Positions 35,186 through 43,984 are shown, counted from the stretch's first letter. The stretch is 64,000 nt of DNA from Oscillospiraceae bacterium (GCA_015066385.1 SVOJ01000003.1:62001-126000); one strand, 5' to 3'. Notes: generated from the sequence alone by a model not told the origin. Made by a program: numbers and translations.

Positions 35186-35740
35186 TCAGATTTCCATGAT
35201 TTCTGCTTCTTTTTCGGAAGCAATCTTTTCGATCTGCTTGACGAAATCATCGGTGATCTTCTGCACTTTTGTTTCGCCGTTCTTCAGATCATCTTCCGTG
35301 ATTTCGGAAACCTTCTTCATGGCTTTGAGTTTTTCAATGGAATCTCTGCGGATCTGGCGGCATGCGACCTTGCTTTCTTCTGCCGTCTTCTGCACATCTT
35401 TGCAAAGCTGTTTACGGCGTTCTTCCGTGAGGGGCGGGAAGTTCAGGCGAATGACTCGCCCGTCATTCTGCGGATTGATACCCAGATCGGAAGCCTGAAT
35501 GGCTTTAGCGATGGCGTTAAGAACGGAAGCATCCCACGGCTGAATGGTGAGCACACGTGCTTCTGTTGCGGAAACGGTAGCCAACTGCTGAATGGGGGTT
35601 GCGGATCCGTAGTAATCTACGCTGATTTTGTCAAGAACGGCAGGATTTGCTCTGCCGGCACGGATCGTTGCATATTCTGCAATGAGTGCATTGATGGTTT
35701 TGGTCATTCTTTCTTTTGTGTTGGTGAATACTGCATCCAT
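35186..35740 (-). CDS. frr: Ribosome recycling factor
   Basis: Splits the post-termination ribosome together with EF-G; 184 aa, the usual length. The family segments are ATIRAGRANPAVLDKISVDY near the N-terminus and RLNFPPLTEERRKQL near the middle, followed by the C-terminal helix. The ATG at 35740 has GGAGG upstream. It is 22 bp from the pyrH stop, in the standard pyrH-frr-uppS order. Confidence 0.97.
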   Translation of the reverse strand: MDAVFTNTKERMTKTINALIAEYATIRAGRANPAVLDKISVDYYGSATPIQQLATVSATEARVLTIQPWDASVLNAIAKAIQASDLGINPQNDGRVIRLNFPPLTEERRKQLCKDVQKTAEESKVACRQIRRDSIEKLKAMKKVSEITEDDLKNGETKVQKITDDFVKQIEKIASEKEAEIMEI

Positions 35741-35762
35741 AGTAATGTTCCTCCGAAATATA

Positions 35763-36467
35763 TTATTTTACAATTGTTCCTATATTTTCACCGTGAACGG
35801 CTCTGTAAATATTTTCAGGGTCATTCAGGTTGAAGACTAAAATGGGCAAATTGTTGTCGCTGCACATGGCGGCAGCGGTGCTGTCCATAACGCCAAGGTG
35901 TTTTTCGAGAACTTCATCTTGTGTGAGTGTGTCATATTTGACAGCATCTGCAAATTTGCGGGGATCCTTATCATAAACACCGTCAACATTGGTGGCTTTG
36001 AACAGAATATCGGCATTAATTTCAATTGCGCGCAGGGAGGCTGCTGTATCGGTGCTGAAGAACGGACTGCCTGTGCCGCCGCCGAAAATAACAACTCTTC
36101 CGCGGTTCAGATGATGTTCAGCCTTGTTTTTGCTGTAAGGTTCAGCAACGCGCACCATATCAACACTTGTCATTACACAGGCTTCGCAACCAATCTGATG
36201 AAGCCCGTCACACAAAGCGAGTGAATTCATTACAGTCGCAAGCATGCCGATACTGTCTGCCGTTACTCTGTCCATTTCACCGCTGGTTCTGCCGCGCCAG
36301 AAATTGCCGCCGCCGACAACAATGCCGATCTGTAAACCTTCATCCGCGCATTTCTTGATGACGGAACAAACGGAACGGACGGTACCATTGTCAATACCTT
36401 TACCTGCTGCGCCGGCAAGAACTTCACCGCTTAATTTTAATAATATCCGTTTATATTTTAATGCCAT
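35763..36467 (-). CDS. pyrH: UMP kinase
   Basis: Amino-acid-kinase-fold enzyme of 234 aa that phosphorylates UMP to UDP in pyrimidine nucleotide synthesis. The N-terminus YKRILLKLSGEVLAG, the loop VVGGGNFWRGR and the segment VIFGGGTGSPFFSTDTAA are characteristic. The ATG at 36467 follows GGAGG, and a promoter lies at 36496-36524. It is the first gene of the operon in this window; rpsB and tsf, often upstream, are absent, and a sugar kinase gene is divergent instead. Confidence 0.97.
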   Translation of the reverse strand: MALKYKRILLKLSGEVLAGAAGKGIDNGTVRSVCSVIKKCADEGLQIGIVVGGGNFWRGRTSGEMDRVTADSIGMLATVMNSLALCDGLHQIGCEACVMTSVDMVRVAEPYSKNKAEHHLNRGRVVIFGGGTGSPFFSTDTAASLRAIEINADILFKATNVDGVYDKDPRKFADAVKYDTLTQDEVLEKHLGVMDSTAAAMCSDNNLPILVFNLNDPENIYRAVHGENIGTIVK

Positions 36468-36495
36468 AATTGCCTCCGAAAATTTTATCTTTTAT

Positions 36496-36524
36496 ATAAT
36501 ACTTTATTTACGCGCATTTGTAAA
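36496..36524 (-). promoter_or_regulatory. Promoter of the pyrH-ispG operon
   Basis: On the minus strand TTTACA (36519-36524) and TATTAT (36496-36501), 17 bp apart. Confidence 0.75.
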
Positions 36525-36539
36525 GCATTTTTTTATCAC

Positions 36540-36568
36540 TTGACTATTTTTTTATTTTGTTGTATAAT
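36540..36568 (+). promoter_or_regulatory. Promoter of the NahK-like kinase gene
   Basis: TTGACT (36540-36545) and TATAAT (36563-36568) with a 17-bp spacer. Confidence 0.85.
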
Positions 36569-36617
36569 ACACCTGCTACACGGCAAATAATTGTCTTTCC
36601 AGAAAGGCGGTCAAGTT

Positions 36618-37745
36618 TTGATAACCGATCAATTTATTCATGAGGTTACGAAGCAATTTTTAATTCCGGGTACTTTTGTTGCTTCTGAACCGATTCACAC
36701 CGGACATATTAACAATACTTATAAAATCACATACAACATTGACGGGAATGACGTTTTTTATCTGTTACAGAAAATCAATCCGCAGGTGTTTAAAAATGCC
36801 GAACAGCTAATGGCAAATATTGTCAGCGTAACTTCGTTTGTCAGAGATAAAATCATCGCAAAAGGCGGCAATCCCGATCGTGAAACGCTTCACGTCAAGC
36901 CGACTGCTGCAGGTGAAAATTACTTTGTTGACGATGAAGGAATTGCATGGCGTCTTTATAACTTTATCGACAATGCGTTTTCACCCGATTCGGTAGACTC
37001 TCCCGAATTGTTTTTTGAAGCGGGATATGCATTCGGTAATTTTCAGAATCTGTTGTGTGATTTTCCGGCTGAAAAATTGTACGAAACCATTCCGAAATTC
37101 CACAATACTGCAAATCGCTACATGAATCTGTGTGCATCCATTGAAAAAGATGTTTGCAATCGTGTTGCTCTTGTACAGGATGAAATTGCTTTTGCGCATG
37201 CACGTAAAGATGATACGGTCATTCTTGTTGATATGATTGCGGACGGGAAATTGCCTTTGCGCGTAACCCACAATGATACAAAACTGAACAATATTATGTT
37301 CGACAATGATACACGAAAACCCATCTGTATTGTTGATCTTGACACTGTTATGCCGGGCTTGTCCCTTTATGACTTCGGAGACAGCATCCGTTTTGGCTCC
37401 AATACGGCGGCAGAAGATGAATTGGATCTTTCCAAGGTTTCATGTGATCTTACTCTGTATGAAGCATTTACAAGAGGCTATCTGACAAGTGCCGGTGACA
37501 GCCTGACTGCCACGGAAGTCTCTTTGTTGCCGTTTGCATCAAAATTGATGACTTTTGAATGCGGCATGCGTTTCCTGACAGATTATCTTGACGGCGATAT
37601 TTATTTCGCTACTAAACACGAAGGGCATAATCTGGAACGTTGCCATACGCAATTTGCGCTTGTTGCCGATATGGAAAAGAAATTCGATCAGATGATTGCC
37701 ATCACCGCAAAAGCATACAGTGAGATCTGCGGAAAAACATTTTGA
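36618..37745 (+). CDS. NahK-like sugar phosphotransferase (APH fold)
   Basis: Kinase of the aminoglycoside-phosphotransferase/choline-kinase fold, 375 aa. It resembles N-acetylhexosamine 1-kinase, which phosphorylates GlcNAc or GalNAc at C1 in the bifidobacterial lacto-N-biose/galacto-N-biose pathway. The catalytic loop is VTHNDTKLNNIMFD (Asp and Asn), and the metal-binding segment is CIVDLDTVMPGLSLYDFGD. The N-terminal lobe includes HTGHINNTYKITYN. I chose TTG at 36618, eight bases after AAAGGCGG; no ATG fits. It stands alone with its own promoter and a terminator. Substrate is inferred from resemblance; no LNB phosphorylase is nearby. Confidence 0.8.
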   Translation: MITDQFIHEVTKQFLIPGTFVASEPIHTGHINNTYKITYNIDGNDVFYLLQKINPQVFKNAEQLMANIVSVTSFVRDKIIAKGGNPDRETLHVKPTAAGENYFVDDEGIAWRLYNFIDNAFSPDSVDSPELFFEAGYAFGNFQNLLCDFPAEKLYETIPKFHNTANRYMNLCASIEKDVCNRVALVQDEIAFAHARKDDTVILVDMIADGKLPLRVTHNDTKLNNIMFDNDTRKPICIVDLDTVMPGLSLYDFGDSIRFGSNTAAEDELDLSKVSCDLTLYEAFTRGYLTSAGDSLTATEVSLLPFASKLMTFECGMRFLTDYLDGDIYFATKHEGHNLERCHTQFALVADMEKKFDQMIAITAKAYSEICGKTF

Positions 37746-37750
37746 GTGAA

Positions 37751-37788
37751 AAAATTATATGCCGGACCCGGGTCCGGCATATTTTTAT
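37751..37788. terminator. Bidirectional terminator, 26-bp palindrome
   Basis: ATATGCCGGACC/GGTCCGGCATAT (37757-37768/37771-37782) is a perfect 12-bp stem around CG, with A5 before and T5 after. It serves both the kinase gene and the Cys-rich gene. Confidence 0.9.
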
Positions 37789-38633
37789 GTTCCGCAACAG
37801 CCGCAATGTGTCGTGAATGAATCATCATTACAATCCGTACCGTCTGCATCGGGCGGGAAAAATTCAGATACAGGGAAACGGATTCTCCTGAATGCATCAC
37901 AGGGATCTTCCGTATTGCAGGTGCATTCTTTTTCGGGAACGCAGAAACTGTAAGCCGGAATCATCATTTGCACATCTCTTTCCAACTGAATAATGGAAAA
38001 CAGACCGATTGTAACGCGTACGGCTCTTGTGTTTCCGCTCTGCACGAATTGGCCGCAGAAACAGCGTCTCACGGAATAGGGAACACAGCCCATATCCGAT
38101 ATATTGTTGCAGCAATCACAGGGATGACAAAGACGGGCATCCAGGCAGATCGGCTCTGCAACCTGTACTTTTGCACGTGGATTGGTTCTTGTCGGCGGAA
38201 GCATTTTGTCTATATCTTCACTCACATATTCGGATGTGAAAACCTTTACACTGCCTTCACTGCCGTAAAGGATGCATTTTTTTGTGAACATACACAAACC
38301 GCAGACGATTTCCGCCTGTGTACAATTAGAAGGCAGGCAGTCAAGCGAAATGCGGAAATAATAAGTTATATCGACTGAATAAAAGCCTTTGTTGAACGGG
38401 ACTTTTTCAACTTCCGTAATTGCGTTGATGACTTCACAACCGCGGCATCGAACCGAAACGGCCGCATCTACAATTTGTTGTGCGGCATCTGTGAAATACA
38501 CACGCAGATCACTCAGACAATCTTTGTCAGCACATGAATCATATACACGGCTCGTGTCGATGCAAACCGCTTCATTGATCTGCCGCTTGCCTTCTTCAAA
38601 CGGCTGTTCGCTGACAGTTCTGTTTTCAGACAT
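37785..38633 (-). CDS. Conserved Cys-rich protein of unknown function
   Basis: 282-aa protein with 26 cysteines, no signal peptide and no membrane segment. The N-terminal half contains CIDTSRVYDSCADKDCLSDL (24-43) and VPFNKGFYSVDITYYFRI (78-95). A ILYGSEGSVKVF strand follows at 121-132. The C-terminal half has dense Cys clusters (CHPCDCC at 169-175, RCFCG at 190-194, CTC at 237-239, CGCCGT at the end). I recall very similar unannotated proteins in many spore-forming Clostridia; no function is known to me. The Cys pattern could bind metal or form disulfides as in spore coat or exosporium proteins. The ATG at 38633 has GGGAGGAG upstream. The region before it has no sigma-A promoter but a possible mother-cell sigma site. 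Confidence 0.8.
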   Translation of the reverse strand: MSENRTVSEQPFEEGKRQINEAVCIDTSRVYDSCADKDCLSDLRVYFTDAAQQIVDAAVSVRCRGCEVINAITEVEKVPFNKGFYSVDITYYFRISLDCLPSNCTQAEIVCGLCMFTKKCILYGSEGSVKVFTSEYVSEDIDKMLPPTRTNPRAKVQVAEPICLDARLCHPCDCCNNISDMGCVPYSVRRCFCGQFVQSGNTRAVRVTIGLFSIIQLERDVQMMIPAYSFCVPEKECTCNTEDPCDAFRRIRFPVSEFFPPDADGTDCNDDSFTTHCGCCGT

Positions 38634-38657
38634 GAAAAAACTCCTCCCGAATGAGAA

Positions 38658-38711
38658 ATTGAAATTGCATGAATTTCAATATCATTCTATGGAAGGAGTT
38701 GTTTTTGTGTT
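38658..38711 (-). promoter_or_regulatory. Possible sporulation-sigma promoter and 5' UTR dyad of the Cys-rich gene
   Basis: On the minus strand CATAGAAT (38684-38691) fits the CATAnnnT core of sigma-E/sigma-K -10 boxes, with AACA (38708-38711) 16 bp upstream, close to sigma-K spacing. A 9-bp inverted repeat ATTGAAATT/AATTTCAAT (38658-38666/38672-38680) lies between it and the ribosome site. Suggestive only. Confidence 0.35.
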
Positions 38712-38713
38712 AC

Positions 38714-40015
38714 TTAAAATTGTGAGAAATCAAAAGACTGCGGTGCACCGTTTTCTGCTGCTGATTTGTCTGCAAGAAATACTGCAAGATGTCCCGCAAC
38801 GGAATTTTCAATAGCCGTGCACTCAACGGAAACTTTCCCGTCTCTTATGTAATCCACAAAGTCACGAATCAGCCCTATATCACCGCCGCCGTGTGTATCT
38901 TCCGAAAATGTTGCCAATTCAACATCTTCATATTCGAAACCGGTCGGACTATCTGTTTTTATAGTTTGCAGATGTAAAGAACCGCCTTCAAAATCGCCAT
39001 ACATTTCACCCTTTGTGCCGACTACATGAATGGTTCTTGTGGAGCGTGCCGTGCCGCCGATCATATTGTGCGTAGCGGTTGCGCCGTTGCTGAAATTGAA
39101 AAGGACAGACTGATGGTCAACAACATTGTTACCGCTCTTATAAATGCATTTACCGTAAGGACTGTCGCTCTTAAGAAGATTTGCTTTGTCTTCCATGGTA
39201 GGCTCATGATCAAGTCCTTCCAGCGCATCCCATACATACATGGCCCAGCGACGCGGATGATCAAGATAAATTCGTTTTGCGGAAAAATCACAAGAGTCAA
39301 CAAGCGGGCAATCAACCAGACAACGGGTTCCTGCCTGCTGTGGAGCGTTTTCGGGCTTGAACTGGAATATGCTGCCGAAACTGGACACGGTTGCAGGTAA
39401 TGTTTCCCCCATGAGCCACATCAGTATATCAATATCATGACAGCATTTTGCCAACAGCATGCTCGTTTTGCAGATATCGGAATTGCCCCATTTTCCGCGG
39501 ACATAAGATGTGGAAAGATGATGATAACTTACCATTTCCGATGTCTGAATGTTGATGATATCACCGAGAACCCCTGTTCTGATTTTTTCCTTTATTGTTC
39601 TGTAGAACGGAGAATATCGAAGAACATGGCAGATCATGACCTTGTTCTTGTATTTTTTGACCGTTTGCAACAGCGTTTTCATTTCATCCATGTTGACGGC
39701 AAAGGGTTTTTCAAGCAACATATCATACCCCGCTTCCAGCAACGGCAGGGAAGTTTCAATGTGTTGATGATCCATTGTACCGTTGATGACGGCATCTGCA
39801 AATTTCGGCACGGCTGCCATTTGCTGCGCTGTTTCAAAACAACGGTCTTCGCCGAAACCGAACATTTTCATTGCTTTTTTGCGGCGATCGGGATTCGGAT
39901 CGGCAATGCCGACGATTTGCAAGGAAGAAGGATCCTCAATTGCAAGTTGTGCATATGTAAAAGATCTGTGTCCACCGCCGACAATAACGGCGGTAACAGG
40001 TTTTTTATTTTCCAT
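38714..40015 (-). CDS. Gfo/Idh/MocA-family oxidoreductase with Cys cluster
   Basis: NAD(P)-dependent dehydrogenase-like protein, 433 aa, longer than typical family members (about 340). The N-terminal Rossmann domain has AVIVGGGHRSFTYAQLA and the EKPFAVNMDEM motif with the catalytic Lys. The C-terminal domain contains CCHDIDILMWLMG, with the conserved Asp/His, and an insertion with closely spaced cysteines, CLVDCPLVDSCDF (about 240-252), which could hold a metal. The ATG at 40015 follows AGAGGTT. It starts 57 bp after the glucuronidase-like gene with no terminator between, so the two probably act on the same glycoside. Oxidation at C3 of a sugar is possible but not shown. Confidence 0.85.
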   Translation of the reverse strand: MENKKPVTAVIVGGGHRSFTYAQLAIEDPSSLQIVGIADPNPDRRKKAMKMFGFGEDRCFETAQQMAAVPKFADAVINGTMDHQHIETSLPLLEAGYDMLLEKPFAVNMDEMKTLLQTVKKYKNKVMICHVLRYSPFYRTIKEKIRTGVLGDIINIQTSEMVSYHHLSTSYVRGKWGNSDICKTSMLLAKCCHDIDILMWLMGETLPATVSSFGSIFQFKPENAPQQAGTRCLVDCPLVDSCDFSAKRIYLDHPRRWAMYVWDALEGLDHEPTMEDKANLLKSDSPYGKCIYKSGNNVVDHQSVLFNFSNGATATHNMIGGTARSTRTIHVVGTKGEMYGDFEGGSLHLQTIKTDSPTGFEYEDVELATFSEDTHGGGDIGLIRDFVDYIRDGKVSVECTAIENSVAGHLAVFLADKSAAENGAPQSFDFSQF

Positions 40016-40072
40016 GATAATGAACCTCTAAAATATAACTCATTATAGTTATACTCAATTAAAGCGCAAAAG

Positions 40073-42313
40073 TCAATCCGAAGTTTGAATTTTTTTTGTA
40101 ATTCTGAATTCAGAGAACTGGAAGCCGAGCATCGGTTCCGTCATTTCAAGTTCAAGACAACCGTTTATAAAGACCTCTTTCGGTAAGTCATAGCAAACGG
40201 CGACATATCCGGCGGGCAACATTTCCTTTTCAAAAGTTTCATTGCGATAGCCGCCGAATTGTTTCCCCTCGTAAATCGTGATACCGTTTGCAACAACCTT
40301 GTGATGTCTTGTCATTGTGTTTGCAGGCTCTTTGAAACTGAATTGCAAAACATAATCGGCATCTGGGGCGAACCCTGCACATTTGCAGGAGAATGAGAAA
40401 TGATCATACAGTTTGAACATGCAAACCGGAATATCGCCCGTGTTGATGTGGGGTCTGTCCCCTTGGAAGTTCATATAAAAGTCAGGTTTCTGTCTTACAC
40501 CGAGTGAATGAAGTTCATGTAAAGCAAACGAGAAGTAATATTCGTCTTTTTCTACCTTATTTCTTTTTACAAGTTTCTGCAGGATATCAATTCTTTGTTC
40601 GGAGTCTGCATTTTCGGTTTCATTCAATTTTTTCAGCAACCACAAACGGTCTGTAATCGGCAGATCAATTGTATCCAGAACTGCGCCGCGTTCGGGATTG
40701 TCTGCGCAATAGATTTCGACATTCAACTGCAAACCGATTTGATTGAATAATTTTTCCGCCAATGAATCAATGGTTCTTCTCAATGCAGAATAAGTTTCAT
40801 TCATCGGTTGTTCAAGTATGTCTTTTGCTGTTTCAATATTTCCGCGCAAAATTTCATTGGTTGCTTGTTTCAACTGCAGTGTTTCCTGCAGGAAGCGTCT
40901 GCGCACCAATACATCGCAACAAGCGCGGAACAGAAGGCAATTATAGCGCCAATTATCAGACAACTCCGGATTTTCATTGCAAAGACCGATTATCAGTTGT
41001 AAAGTAGTTTCAATATGCGGATTTTCAGCCGGATTGCCTTCCCAGTTTTTCTCCAGTGCAAGAATTGCATCAGCAACAGCCGCCGAGTCGGTGCCGACAA
41101 AGAACAGCCGCGCGTAGTCTTCAAGAATGTCACGGATAGATTGATCCGGATTCAGATCAAGACTGCTCCAGACGAATTTGTTCACATCATCATTGATGCC
41201 TTCCGAATAACTGACGGAGCCGATTACATAACCGCGTGTTAGTTTATGAACAAGACTGTATTCGGTCGGGCGGGGGTTGATGCATTCACGGCTCAGACAA
41301 GTTGTAAGCGCATAATGCCAATCATCGCGATCGAAGTGGACGGGATATTCACAACGCACATTGTGTGTGATATCGGGATAAAGGCGGATTTTATATTCTG
41401 ACGGCAGGCGTTTACGAAGTACATCCAGTTCAAAGGCCCTGTTTGGTCCGGTGATAACTCCGTCAATGGCATCGTCATATTTCTGCAAAGCCGTAAGAAA
41501 ATCTTCTCCCCACAACGGCATTCCGTGCGGCTGTTGTGCAGACGGCCACATTTGCGCATCCGGATGATGTTTTTTCAGAACTGTTCGGAATGCTCGACAC
41601 CGTTCGATCAGTTCGTCCGGTTCAAGTTCACCCGGATCACCGCCGGGCGGAAAAACGACATTCAAACGGGGAAGACGGGCAAAAAGTTTATCACGACGTT
41701 CGACCGCTGTTTGCTGATCATCTTCGCAATTCGGCATCCAGAGCGAAACATCAAGATCCCATTCATCTGCCATGCGGGATGCTTCAACGAGGAATTCTTC
41801 CTCATCATAGCGCATCAGACGATTGCGCCTGGAAACCGCTTTTTCATACGGAATATGTTCAACTGTGTTACACCCCATCAGAATCATATCACGATAATAT
41901 CTGTCATATTGCTCATATGACCATGCATCGTAGGTGTTCGGCGTGGTTCTGTAGCCGAGTTGATGGCCGCGGATATTTTTATCCGGAGAATATGTGCCGT
42001 CAATATAGTCAATCAGTTGTATGCTATCCTGCGTGAAAACCGCTTTCTTGAAAAACTGCGCGCAGGCAAACAAAAGTCCGCGAAGCCTGTCGGCGGTAAA
42101 AATCAGCGAATTGTCGGTACATTCGATTTCAAAATCATCGGTATTTTTTTGTCTGTCCGCTATATTGAAATAAATGCCGAATTTTTCGTTTTCGGAAAAT
42201 GTCGGTCGGAATCTGCTTCGGTTTTCCATTTCATCCGCAAAAAACAATGCAGCTTTTTTTTCAACTTCGCTTGTCGCAAACAATGTTATGTTATTAAAAT
42301 AGAATCTGTTCAT
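40073..42313 (-). CDS. Putative glycoside hydrolase, alpha-glucuronidase/GH20-like architecture
   Basis: 746-aa protein without a signal peptide. The N-terminal 100 residues resemble the substrate-independent domain found before GH20, GH67 and GH84 barrels (IFTADRLRGLLFACAQFF). A TIM barrel-like part starts at about 110 with NIRGHQLGYRTTPNTYDAW and continues with LMGCNTVEHIPY, SLWMPNCED and NVVFPPGGDPGE. A helical stretch (about 450-600) and a C-terminal beta domain follow. The RGHQLGYR-type strand is seen in glucuronidase-like proteins, but I cannot match known catalytic residues; acidic candidates include ED at 197-198 and GDPGE at about 226-230. First gene of a unit with the dehydrogenase downstream. 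ATG with GGGGGTAAA upstream. Could be a member of an uncharacterised family. Confidence 0.6.
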   Translation of the reverse strand: MNRFYFNNITLFATSEVEKKAALFFADEMENRSRFRPTFSENEKFGIYFNIADRQKNTDDFEIECTDNSLIFTADRLRGLLFACAQFFKKAVFTQDSIQLIDYIDGTYSPDKNIRGHQLGYRTTPNTYDAWSYEQYDRYYRDMILMGCNTVEHIPYEKAVSRRNRLMRYDEEEFLVEASRMADEWDLDVSLWMPNCEDDQQTAVERRDKLFARLPRLNVVFPPGGDPGELEPDELIERCRAFRTVLKKHHPDAQMWPSAQQPHGMPLWGEDFLTALQKYDDAIDGVITGPNRAFELDVLRKRLPSEYKIRLYPDITHNVRCEYPVHFDRDDWHYALTTCLSRECINPRPTEYSLVHKLTRGYVIGSVSYSEGINDDVNKFVWSSLDLNPDQSIRDILEDYARLFFVGTDSAAVADAILALEKNWEGNPAENPHIETTLQLIIGLCNENPELSDNWRYNCLLFRACCDVLVRRRFLQETLQLKQATNEILRGNIETAKDILEQPMNETYSALRRTIDSLAEKLFNQIGLQLNVEIYCADNPERGAVLDTIDLPITDRLWLLKKLNETENADSEQRIDILQKLVKRNKVEKDEYYFSFALHELHSLGVRQKPDFYMNFQGDRPHINTGDIPVCMFKLYDHFSFSCKCAGFAPDADYVLQFSFKEPANTMTRHHKVVANGITIYEGKQFGGYRNETFEKEMLPAGYVAVCYDLPKEVFINGCLELEMTEPMLGFQFSEFRITKKIQTSD

Positions 42314-42337
42314 ATTTTACCCCCTCTTTTTAGTTTC

Positions 42338-42366
42338 AGTATATCAGTGTTTTTTTTGTTAAGCAA
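42338..42366 (-). promoter_or_regulatory. Promoter of the glucuronidase-like gene
   Basis: On the minus strand TTGCTT (42361-42366) and TATACT (42338-42343), 17 bp apart. Confidence 0.7.
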
Positions 42367-42416
42367 GTAAATTCTGAAAAAAACACAATTTTGTTGAAAA
42401 AAATGTTAAAAATATC

Positions 42417-42445
42417 TTGATTTTACTGAAAACTTTTTGTATACT
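42417..42445 (+). promoter_or_regulatory. Promoter of the small secreted peptide gene
   Basis: TTGATT (42417-42422) and TATACT (42440-42445), 17 bp apart. Confidence 0.75.
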
Positions 42446-42481
42446 ATGTTTGTAGAAATATACAAATAGGAGGTCTTCACA

Positions 42482-42682
42482 ATGAAAAAGAAATTGATTG
42501 CCATTCTGCTTTGCGTTTCCATGCTGTTTTCTTTTGCTGCTATGACTGCTTCTGCATCTGAAGTTGAGGATGATGACAGTGCAAGAAATGAAGAAGGCTT
42601 GATCACTCCCGCAAACTGGACACAGTTTCTCATGGCTCTTTTTGTTCGTTTGTTTGAAATTATTTCCAGTTTGTTTAACTAA
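42482..42682 (+). CDS. Small secreted peptide, 66 aa
   Basis: A complete small gene with its own promoter, a strong AGGAGGT site nine bases before ATG, and a terminator. Residues 1-25 are a classical signal peptide (KKKLIAILLCVSMLFSFAA, cleavage after TASA). The predicted mature peptide has about 41 residues: an acidic half (SEVEDDDSARNEEG) and a hydrophobic, helix-forming end (NWTQFLMALFVRLFEIISS). There is no lipobox, no Gly-Gly leader and no Cys pair in the mature part. I do not recognise the family. It lies between the divergent glucuronidase-like gene and potA and looks like an independent unit. A membrane-active or signalling role is possible but unsupported. Confidence 0.75.
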   Translation: MKKKLIAILLCVSMLFSFAAMTASASEVEDDDSARNEEGLITPANWTQFLMALFVRLFEIISSLFN

Positions 42683-42716
42683 ATTTCAAATAAAAAACAA
42701 AATTATATGCGTAGCA

Positions 42717-42750
42717 AAAACCGCCGATTCTTCTTCGGCGGTTTTTTCTT
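42717..42750. terminator. Terminator after the small peptide gene
   Basis: 9-bp stem AACCGCCGA/TCGGCGGTT with A5 before and T6 after. Confidence 0.9.
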
Positions 42751-42769
42751 TTCCTTTTTATAAAAAATG

Positions 42770-42798
42770 TTGACTTTTGTAAAATAATGCGTTATATT
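42770..42798 (+). promoter_or_regulatory. Promoter of potABCD
   Basis: TTGACT (42770-42775) and TATATT (42793-42798), 17 bp apart. Confidence 0.8.
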
Positions 42799-42841
42799 CT
42801 TTTTATATAATACTGCCATACGGCGGAGAGGGGCTGCATAA

Positions 42842-43984
42842 TTGAAAGACAATGTTATTATTGATCTCAAAGATATTTCCGTTTCATTTGATGGAGAACA
42901 AATTTTAAAAAATATTAGTTTATATATACGTAACGGCGAATTTATTACATTCCTCGGTCCTTCGGGTTGCGGTAAAACCACGACCCTGCGGATTATTGCG
43001 GGCTTTCTTGAACCTGACGGAGGAGATGTGATTTTCGACAACAAGAGAATCAATGGTGTTCCTCCTCATAAAAGAGAGGTTAACACCATTTTTCAGCGTT
43101 ATGCTCTTTTCCCGCATCTTAATGTTGCTGAAAACATTGCATTCGGTCTGAAACTGAAAAAGATGTCCAAGAGTGAGATTGACGAGAAAGTGTCCGATAT
43201 GCTTGCTCTTGTGAATCTGAAAGGTTTTGAGCACAGAAATATCAATTCACTTTCGGGCGGTCAGCAACAGCGCGTTGCCATTGCACGTGCGCTTGCTGTG
43301 GATCCAAAAGTTCTTTTATTGGATGAACCCCTGGGAGCTCTTGACCTGAAACTGCGTAAGGATATGCAGAATGAACTGAAGAAAATTCAGCAAAGACTGG
43401 GCATCACATTCATTTATGTTACCCATGATCAGGAAGAAGCCCTTTCCATGTCTGATACCATTGTTGTTATGGACAGCGGTAAGATCCAGCAGATCGGCAG
43501 TCCTACGGATATCTACAATGAGCCGAAGAATGCTTTTGTAGCCGACTTTATCGGTGAGAGTAATATCGTTGACGGCATTATGAAAGAAGATAAGGTTGTT
43601 GAATTTTCGGGTCATGTATTTGATTGTCTTGACAGCGGCTTTGCAAAGAATGAAGCTGTTGACGTTGTTGTACGCCCCGAAGATGTTGATGTTGTTTCTG
43701 TTGAACAAGGAATGCTCACCGGTAAGGTAACATCAGTCACATTCAAAGGCGTGCACTATGAAATTATTGTAGATATCGGCGGTTTCTTATGGATGATCCA
43801 ATCTACCGATATACAATATGAAGGCTCCGAAATCGGTCTTGTGATTGAACCGGATGCCATACATATAATGAAAAAATCCGAATATTCGGGAACCTTCGGT
43901 GATTTCTCCAGTTATTCTGACGAATTCGATGAATTGTCCGACGTAAATGCAGGAATTGATGCGGAGGACTCGGACGATGAGTAA
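42842..43984 (+). CDS. potA: Spermidine/putrescine ABC transporter ATPase
   Basis: ATPase of the polyamine importer, 380 aa. The nucleotide-binding domain has Walker [10 protein letters not shown], signature [15 protein letters not shown], Walker [17 protein letters not shown] and the switch [14 protein letters not shown]. The C-terminal regulatory domain is the TOBE type ([13 protein letters not shown], then [15 protein letters not shown]), with an acidic tail. I take TTG at 42842 as start because GGAGAGGGG lies eight bases upstream and no in-frame ATG is near. The next gene overlaps its end by eight bases. The four-gene order A-B-C-D and the PotD binding protein support polyamines over other group members. 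Confidence 0.93.
   Translation: MKDNVIIDLKDISVSFDGEQILKNISLYIRNGEFITFLGPSGCGKTTTLRIIAGFLEPDGGDVIFDNKRINGVPPHKREVNTIFQRYALFPHLNVAENIAFGLKLKKMSKSEIDEKVSDMLALVNLKGFEHRNINSLSGGQQQRVAIARALAVDPKVLLLDEPLGALDLKLRKDMQNELKKIQQRLGITFIYVTHDQEEALSMSDTIVVMDSGKIQQIGSPTDIYNEPKNAFVADFIGESNIVDGIMKEDKVVEFSGHVFDCLDSGFAKNEAVDVVVRPEDVDVVSVEQGMLTGKVTSVTFKGVHYEIIVDIGGFLWMIQSTDIQYEGSEIGLVIEPDAIHIMKKSEYSGTFGDFSSYSDEFDELSDVNAGIDAEDSDDE

Noticed and set aside
42482-42682. Class II bacteriocin with double-Gly leader
   Set aside because: The leader is a Sec signal peptide with ASA cleavage, and no ABC peptidase or immunity gene is adjacent.
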